Of a DNA stretch of 64,000 nucleotides, positions 58,202 to 64,000 are shown piece by piece. This DNA comes from Planctomyces sp. SH-PL62. GTDB taxonomy: Bacteria; Planctomycetota; Planctomycetia; Planctomycetales; Planctomycetaceae. The stretch lies in the NCBI GenBank assembly GCA_945893075.1, contig CAMDDX010000002.1, positions 1 through 64,000 on the forward strand, read 5' to 3'. Positions within the stretch are counted from its first letter, which is position 1. Each line of letters begins with the position of its first letter. The position numbers and the translations under genes are program-made. Under the pieces are notes generated by a model, which was given only the letters and a program-made list of their open reading frames with translations, made no database searches and was not told where the DNA came from.

Positions 58202-58267
58202 GCCACGCTCGCCAAGAGCGTGGGGAAATTCGCGAGGCGCAAAACCCACGCTCTTGGCGAGCGTGGC
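58202..58267. repeat. inverted repeat upstream of the WD40-GTPase gene (2 of 3)
   Basis: Perfect 23-bp arms GCCACGCTCGCCAAGAGCGTGGG / CCCACGCTCTTGGCGAGCGTGGC. Confidence 0.93.
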
Positions 58268-58298
58268 TACATTGAAACTCAGCGACCCGCCACTTGGG

Positions 58299-58373
58299 CT
58301 TGTCCCAGTGGTTCCCGCGCTTCTGCACTACGGCATTCGAGTCGTGCAGAAGCACGGGAACCACCCCGACAAG
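58299..58373. repeat. inverted repeat upstream of the WD40-GTPase gene (3 of 3)
   Basis: CTTGTCCCAGTGGTTCCCGCGCTTCTGCAC (58299-58328) / GTGCAGAAGCACGGGAACCACCCCGACAAG (58344-58373), a few mismatches. Confidence 0.88.
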
Positions 58374-58403
58374 GGGGTGGCGTTTGTGCCATTAGACGTG
58401 GAG

Positions 58404-60917
58404 ATGCCGACCGTGGCCAAGCAGCGAAAACAACCAACCATTCCGGCGTCAGCACCGTCGGTGGGCATCCCCGGTCAACCAGGCTGGCAACCGGTCCCGG
58501 GCGTGAAGCTGCTCCGCACGCTCGATGGTCACAAGAGTATGGTCTTGAGCATTGCCTTTGATCCCGAGGGACGGACACTGGCGAGCGGGAGTGACGACAG
58601 AACGGTCAAGCTGTGGGAGGTGACCAGCGGCAAGCTGGTCCGCACGCTCGAAGGACACTATGACGCGGTCATTAGTATCGCCTTTGATCCCGAGGGGCGG
58701 ACGCTGGCGAGCGGGAGTAGCAGCAACAACATAGTCAAGCTTTGGGAGGCGACCAGCGGCAAGCTGATCCGCACGCTCAAAGGGCACTATGGCACGGTCA
58801 GGAGCGTCGTCTTTGATCCGGAAGGTCGGACGCTGGCGAGCGGGAGCGCTGACGGGACGGTCATTCTTTGGGAGGCGACCAGTGGCAAACTGATCCGCAC
58901 GCTTGAACGGCACAGAAACTGGGTCAATAGCATCGCCTTTGATCGCCAGGGACGTACGCTGGCGAGCGGGGGCGGTGATATTTATGTCAAGCTGTCGGGT
59001 GCGACGAGCGGTAAGCTGCTCGCCACGCTCAAAGGTCACATGGGCATCGTCTGGAGCATTGCGTTTGATCCTGAGGGACGCACGTTGGCCAGCGGGAGTA
59101 GTGACAAGACAGTCAAGCTGTGGGAGACGACCAGCGGCAAGCTGCTCCGCACGCTCGAAGGGCACACCAACAGTGTCGAAGCCATCGCCTTCTCTGCCGA
59201 CGGGCGTCTGCTGGCCTCGAAGAGCGGCGATGGAACGATCCGTCTCTGGAGTTGCGAGACATGGGAGACGGTCGCGGTCATCCCAGAGCCAGCAAAACCT
59301 GACTGGTGGATTCCCGCGCTCGCTTTTCATCCCACGTTGCCGCTGCTGGCCACCGCCGGCTCGGACCCAGACACACCGGAGGACGCGCGAGGCCGGCTGA
59401 TCCACCTCTGGGAACTGAACCTCGACCTGCTGCTAGGCGGGCAAGCTGCGGCCCCGACGGTCCACTATGTCAACGCCAAGGTGGTGTTGGTCGGAGACAC
59501 TGGCGTCGGTAAGTCGGGGCTCAGCTTGGTGCTGAACGGCGAACCGTTTGAAGCCACGGAATCGACGCCAGGACGCCACGTCTGGACGTTCGACTCGCGC
59601 GAGGTGGCGCTGGCTGGCAACCGCAAGCAGACTCGCGAAACGCTGTTGTGGGATCTGGCTGGTCAACCGGGATATCGCGTGATCCATCAGTTGCACTTGA
59701 ACGAAGTGTCGGTCGCGCTGGTCGTCTTCGATGCGCGGAGCGAAACCGATCCGCTCGCTGGCGTCCGCCACTGGGAGCGCGCCCTGCGCCTCGCGCATCA
59801 ACGGCAAGGCTCGCAATCGGTCCCCATGAAGAAATTCCTCGTCTCTGCCCGTTCGGATCGAGGCACGGTGTCGGTCAGCAAAGAACGGCTCGAAAGCGTC
59901 GTCAAGGAATTTGGTTTCGACGGCTACTTTGAAACCAGTGCCAAGGAAGGCTGGCAGATCCAGGAATTGCGGGCGGCGATCGAGACCGCCATTCCGTGGG
60001 ATGATCTCCCGGTCGTCACGTCCGAAGAACTCTTCGCACGCATCAAGGCGTTCCTGCTTAAGCTCAAGGAGACGGGTCGGTTGCTCGCGCCGGCCACTCA
60101 GCTTTACGACGAGTTCGCGCGCGAGCACGCCGACCTGGCTGCTGCGCATGCGAATCTGTCGGCACAGTTCGAGACCTGCATCGGCCGCTTGGAGAATCGC
60201 GATCTGATCCGCCGGCTGAGCTTCGGCGGTTACGTCCTGCTCCAGCCGGAACTGCTCGATGCCTATGCTTCGGCGATGGTCAACGCGGCGAAGAACGAAC
60301 CGGACGGCCTGGGTTCGATCGCGGAAGACGCCGCGCTGGCCGGTCAATTCTTCGTTCCCTCGGAACAGAAGGTCGGCGAGCGCGGGCAGGAGCAGTTGCT
60401 TTTGAACGCGACTGTGGAGGAACTCGCGCGGCATGATCTCGCTCTGCGGGAAAGTGCTTCGGACGGCCGCTACCTCGTCTTTCCGTCGCAGTTCAACCGC
60501 GACTACGAAGACGCGCCGGAGCCGCCGGGCAAGGCGCTCGCGGTGACGTTCGACGGCCCGGTGCAGAGTCTCTACTCGACGCTGGCCGTGCGGCTTGGCC
60601 ATAGCGGACTGTTCACGACCGGCCGCGCTGAGATGTGGCGCAACGCGGCGGTTTTCACCGCGAAGGCGGGGGGCAAGTGCGGTCTGTATCTGCACGAGTT
60701 CGCCGAGGCTCGCGGGCGGCTCGTGATCTTCTACGACCAACACGAGGGCCAACCGCCGAGCGACGAGACACGGTTTCATTTCGAGGAGTTCGTGCTGGTC
60801 CACGCTCAGCACCGGTCGCTGGAGGGGACCGTGGAACTGGTGCGGTTCTTTGTCTGTCCGAAGTGCGGCACTCCCGTCCCTGACGCCTATGTGAAAATGC
60901 TGCGGGAGCAGAAGTAG
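58404..60917 (+). CDS. WD40-repeat / Ras-ROC-like GTPase protein with C-terminal zinc-ribbon-like motif
   Basis: Six or more WD40 units (FDPEGRTLASGSxDxTVKLWEATSGKLxRTLxGH); P-loop VVLVGDTGVGKSGLS; switch II LLWDLAGQPGYR; FETSAKEG; C-terminal CPKCGTPVPDAY. Start set at ATG 58404 because the in-frame upstream extension runs through inverted repeats. Confidence 0.9.
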   Translation: MPTVAKQRKQPTIPASAPSVGIPGQPGWQPVPGVKLLRTLDGHKSMVLSIAFDPEGRTLASGSDDRTVKLWEVTSGKLVRTLEGHYDAVISIAFDPEGRTLASGSSSNNIVKLWEATSGKLIRTLKGHYGTVRSVVFDPEGRTLASGSADGTVILWEATSGKLIRTLERHRNWVNSIAFDRQGRTLASGGGDIYVKLSGATSGKLLATLKGHMGIVWSIAFDPEGRTLASGSSDKTVKLWETTSGKLLRTLEGHTNSVEAIAFSADGRLLASKSGDGTIRLWSCETWETVAVIPEPAKPDWWIPALAFHPTLPLLATAGSDPDTPEDARGRLIHLWELNLDLLLGGQAAAPTVHYVNAKVVLVGDTGVGKSGLSLVLNGEPFEATESTPGRHVWTFDSREVALAGNRKQTRETLLWDLAGQPGYRVIHQLHLNEVSVALVVFDARSETDPLAGVRHWERALRLAHQRQGSQSVPMKKFLVSARSDRGTVSVSKERLESVVKEFGFDGYFETSAKEGWQIQELRAAIETAIPWDDLPVVTSEELFARIKAFLLKLKETGRLLAPATQLYDEFAREHADLAAAHANLSAQFETCIGRLENRDLIRRLSFGGYVLLQPELLDAYASAMVNAAKNEPDGLGSIAEDAALAGQFFVPSEQKVGERGQEQLLLNATVEELARHDLALRESASDGRYLVFPSQFNRDYEDAPEPPGKALAVTFDGPVQSLYSTLAVRLGHSGLFTTGRAEMWRNAAVFTAKAGGKCGLYLHEFAEARGRLVIFYDQHEGQPPSDETRFHFEEFVLVHAQHRSLEGTVELVRFFVCPKCGTPVPDAYVKMLREQK

Positions 60918-60959
60918 AATGAGTTCCAATGTTTTTGTCCGGGCAAGGGGATCGTCGCT

Positions 60960-62525
60960 TTGACCGAGCCGAAGGAGCGGCTGCACTTCCCGTCGAAGGT
61001 CGCGGCGATGGAGCAATCCGCCGACCGCCAGCGTGACTTCGACGTGTTCGTCGAATCGGCGCGCGGCGAGACGAGCACGCCGAGCTTTAAGGCCTGGGCG
61101 GGCGGCGAGCGCGTGACGCTCGCGATTGTGTTCACCGACGTCGTCGGATCGACCGCGCTGGGACACGAGGTCGGTGACGCCGAGATGAACGACGTCCGTC
61201 GTGCTCACTTTGCCCAAGGCCAGAAACTGCTGGGCCAACACAACGGACGCGAGATCAAAACTATCGGCGACAGCTTCATGGTGGCCTTCAAGAGCGTGGA
61301 AGAGGCGCTGGATTTTGCGCTGGCCCTGCAATCGAAACCGGGCCATCCGAAGATTCAAGTCCGCGCCGGCATTCACGTCGGAGTGATGCAAGTCGAAGGG
61401 AACGACGTGTTCGGCGGCACGGTGAACTTCGCCGCTCGCGTCGTGGGAGCGATCAAGGACGCCGAAATCTGGCTCAGCGACCGAGCGAAAGAGGACATCG
61501 TCGCGTTGAAAGCCAGTCGCCACAGTGGCCTGAAATGGCAACAGCAAGACGCCGTCGTGATGAAAGGCTTTCCGGGAACGTTCACTCTCTGGGCACTCCG
61601 CGATCAGGCTTCTCCGATCAAACAGCGACCAGCAACTTCGTTTGACGTGTTCCTCAGCCACAACAGCCAAGACAAACCGACGGTTCGCGTGTTACGGGAC
61701 AGGCTCGTCGAACTTCAGCTCAAGGTGTGGTTCGATGAGGAAGAACTCCGGCCGGGAATCCCGTGGCAAAAGTTGTTGGAAGAGGGGATCAAGAATTCGG
61801 CAAGCGTAGCGGTCCTCGTTGGTCAGGATGGACTTGGACCTTGGGAAGATGAAGAGATGCAGGGAGCGCTGTCGTTGGCCGTGAAGAACAAGCGGCCGGT
61901 GATTCCTGTGGTCATGCCGGGTGCATCGGCTCAGCCCGAGTTGCCGATGTTTCTCGGCAATCGAACGTGGGTTGATCTGCGAAACGGATTCGACAAGGGG
62001 GGACTCGACAAACTCGTCTGGGGCATCACGGGGAAGAAACGGGATTTACAAACCGAAACCATTCCTTTGACGGGAATCGTCAGACTGCGAGCGGACGTCG
62101 AAGCCACTCGATTTGAGAAAGAATTCGCACATTCAGCGTCTCGCGATTTGTTGCTGCCGTTATGTGACAAGGACGAGTGGAAATATCTCGAACTCAACGA
62201 CAACTATCGCAGTGGAAACTGGGAATCCGCGCTGAAGGACGCCGACAAGCACCTTGCCGACGCAATTCATGCGTCCGGGGGAACCGCCGCTGAAATCGCG
62301 TTCGAGGCAGTGGCGGTACTGATGGTGGCGATCGCAGACGCTTTGAGGCACGACTCCGAAGTCTCTGTGCAATTCGTCCGCGAACTCTGTGCGACCATTT
62401 TTCGAGCGACAAAAACCGCAGTCGTGCTGAACGACACTGATGCCGACTTATTGTTCGCCAAGGCGTGCCGCCATGAACACGCAGGTGTGATCGCGATTTT
62501 GAGCAACGCACGAGATCGAATCTAA
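60960..62525 (+). CDS. class III nucleotide cyclase - TIR domain fusion with unassigned C-terminal region
   Basis: Cyclase motifs VTLAIVFTDVVGSTALGHEVGD, REIKTIGDSFMVAF, GNDVFGGTVNFAARV; TIR motifs FDVFLSHNSQDKPTVRVLRDRLVELQLKVWFDEEELRPGIPWQKLLEEGIKNSASVAVLVGQDGLGPWEDEEM. TTG start 60960 or ATG 61008. Confidence 0.9.
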   Translation: MTEPKERLHFPSKVAAMEQSADRQRDFDVFVESARGETSTPSFKAWAGGERVTLAIVFTDVVGSTALGHEVGDAEMNDVRRAHFAQGQKLLGQHNGREIKTIGDSFMVAFKSVEEALDFALALQSKPGHPKIQVRAGIHVGVMQVEGNDVFGGTVNFAARVVGAIKDAEIWLSDRAKEDIVALKASRHSGLKWQQQDAVVMKGFPGTFTLWALRDQASPIKQRPATSFDVFLSHNSQDKPTVRVLRDRLVELQLKVWFDEEELRPGIPWQKLLEEGIKNSASVAVLVGQDGLGPWEDEEMQGALSLAVKNKRPVIPVVMPGASAQPELPMFLGNRTWVDLRNGFDKGGLDKLVWGITGKKRDLQTETIPLTGIVRLRADVEATRFEKEFAHSASRDLLLPLCDKDEWKYLELNDNYRSGNWESALKDADKHLADAIHASGGTAAEIAFEAVAVLMVAIADALRHDSEVSVQFVRELCATIFRATKTAVVLNDTDADLLFAKACRHEHAGVIAILSNARDRI

Positions 62526-62535
62526 CCGACGGTAG

Positions 62536-62859
62536 CTACGACGCCTCGCGGAGTATGGATTCCGCATCGAGAAATGTCGGTGGGTTATTCACGCAGTCGC
62601 GCACATATCGCTTGACGGAATCGGGCATCGCCGCGAGTTCGGCTTCGTGTCCGCAGACGAAGCCGTTGATCCACGTCTGCTTGATGCGTGGGTTGAGACT
62701 GGGAATGCTCAACCAGCGAATGAACTCCTGCAGGCTGATCATTTTGGGAACGAGGTCTGTTCCCTCATAACGCAAAGCCACGCGAGCCGGTTTCGCGAGG
62801 ACGTCGTCGCGTTCCCACTTTTCGACGTACCAGCCATAAAGGGTTCCGATAACATCCAT
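62536..62859 (-). CDS. hypothetical protein
   Basis: 108-aa ORF convergent with the cyclase-TIR gene. Confidence 0.5.
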   Translation of the reverse strand: MDVIGTLYGWYVEKWERDDVLAKPARVALRYEGTDLVPKMISLQEFIRWLSIPSLNPRIKQTWINGFVCGHEAELAAMPDSVKRYVRDCVNNPPTFLDAESILREAS

Positions 62860-63043
62860 GATTGAATCCTTCTCGCTACCGTTCTGAGTCCGTTCACGCT
62901 CCATCGACGGCGGGATTGTTCAAAACGTGTTGGTAACGGTCAAGCAAAAGCCGGAGATCGTCAAAAGCTGCGGACAGATAGAGCACGATCATGTATCGGC
63001 CGTGCTGACGACCAAACCGCGAGGTCTCTAATGTCTCGCGACC

Positions 63044-63760
63044 ATGAAGGAAATCTCCGCCGAGATGGCACAACCGAACGACATCCTGGTTCAGGCGGTG
63101 AGTCTCGCCAAGATCTACAACGGCAAGACGCCGGTCGCGGCGCTGTGCGATGTCTCTTTCACGCTGCGCCGAGGTGAGCTTGCGGCTTTGTTGGGAAAGT
63201 CGGGGTCTGGGAAATCGACGTTGCTCAACCTGCTGGCTGGGCTGGATCAGCCTTCTGCTGGGTCGCTCATGGTTGGTGGCCAGCCTCTGCACTCGTGGAA
63301 TTCGGGGCAGATGGCGGCGTACCGGTCCAACGTGGTGGGGGTCGTGTTTCAGTCGTACAACCTGATCATGCAACGGACGGCTTTGCAGAATGTCGAGTTG
63401 CCGCTCGTCTTCGCCGGGCATGCTCCGGAGGTGCGGCAGCAGCGAGCGCTGGCGGCTCTCGATGCGGTGGGCTTGAGTCCGCGTGCTCATCACCGGCCGA
63501 CGGAACTCTCTGGCGGGGAGCAGCAGCGAGTGGCCATCGCGCGGGCTTTGATCAATCGGCCGCAGCTTTTGCTGGCGGATGAGCCGACGGGCAATCTCGA
63601 CTCGGTGACGGCGGATGAGATCATGGCTCTGCTGAAGAATTACTGTCGCGAGCAGCAGACGTCCGCATTGATCGTCACGCATGATGAAGAACTCGCGCGG
63701 CGATTCGCGACGCAGATCCTCCGCATGCACGACGGGCGCTTGCTGGAGGACGCGGCGTGA
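63044..63760 (+). CDS. ABC transporter ATP-binding protein, MacB/LolD type
   Basis: Walker [19 protein letters not shown]; signature [35 protein letters not shown]-loop LIVTHDEE. Confidence 0.95.
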   Translation: MKEISAEMAQPNDILVQAVSLAKIYNGKTPVAALCDVSFTLRRGELAALLGKSGSGKSTLLNLLAGLDQPSAGSLMVGGQPLHSWNSGQMAAYRSNVVGVVFQSYNLIMQRTALQNVELPLVFAGHAPEVRQQRALAALDAVGLSPRAHHRPTELSGGEQQRVAIARALINRPQLLLADEPTGNLDSVTADEIMALLKNYCREQQTSALIVTHDEELARRFATQILRMHDGRLLEDAA

Positions 63761-64000
63761 AGTTCTCCGATCTGATTCGCTTCGCGTTTCACTCACTGAC
63801 GCAGCACAAGCTGCGGTCCTCGCTCACGCTGCTGGGGGTCATCCTGGGAGCATTCCTGGTGATCGTCACGATTTCGATCGGACAAGGGGTTCAAGAGGTC
63901 ATCCCGCGACTGATCCGTCGCAACGATCAACTGCGTCAGATTCGGGTCGAACCAAATTGGGAACGCGAGCAACTCGTCGCTGTGGCCGAGGAAGCGCTTG
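63757..64000 (+). CDS. ABC transporter permease (MacB/FtsX-like), partial at window end
   Basis: GTG start overlapping the ATPase stop; translation [46 protein letters not shown]. Confidence 0.82.
   Translation, partial: MKFSDLIRFAFHSLTQHKLRSSLTLLGVILGAFLVIVTISIGQGVQEVIPRLIRRNDQLRQIRVEPNWEREQLVAVAEEAL

Noticed and set aside
58018-58373. CRISPR-like array upstream of the WD40-GTPase
   Set aside because: The repeats are inverted pairs of three different sequences, not regularly spaced direct repeats with spacers, and no cas genes are present.
57966-58403. N-terminal extension of the WD40-GTPase ORF (start 57966)
   Set aside because: The extension translates three inverted repeats and lacks protein-like character; ATG 58404 directly before the WD40 region is more plausible.
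59433-61670. 745-aa minus-strand ORF spanning the WD40-GTPase and cyclase-TIR genes
   Set aside because: Antisense shadow of well-supported plus-strand domains; Arg/His/Leu-rich translation without recognisable motifs, as expected in high-GC DNA.
58404-62525. Canonical Pycsar or CBASS system
   Set aside because: Pycsar has separate cyclase and effector genes with a cyclic nucleotide-binding sensor, and CBASS uses CD-NTases; neither gene order nor domains match, so I only call it a candidate new arrangement.

Overview
This is a gene-dense, high-GC bacterial window with planctomycete-like content: several DUF1549/DUF1553/DUF1501 secreted proteins with planctomycete-type cytochrome c motifs, and DUF1080. 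I saw no rRNA, tRNA or CRISPR array. Recognisable housekeeping or metabolic genes are lysS, speA-speB, pyrE, an SsuD-like monooxygenase, an aldose epimerase, a MoxR/Mg-chelatase-type ATPase, a FixL/FixJ-like two-component pair, and a MacB/LolD-type ABC ATPase with a partial permease at the right edge. Three things stand out. (1) At about 57.2-62.9 kb there is a putative signalling or conflict island. It has a HEPN-like pair, a WD40 protein with near-identical repeats fused to a Ras/ROC-like GTPase, and a class III nucleotide cyclase fused to a TIR domain plus an unassigned C-terminal region. (2) More than 20 long inverted repeats from several families sit in almost every intergenic gap. They are sometimes stacked or nested, and two lie in frame inside a 2.2-kaa secreted-protein gene. 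(3) Small rearrangements are visible: a tandem duplication that made a chimeric ORF, an IS1182-like element and a ParE-type TA module between DUF1553 and DUF1501 partner genes, and a truncated NrtA-like gene at the left edge. All calls come from reading the sequence and supplied translations; no database search or alignment was run.
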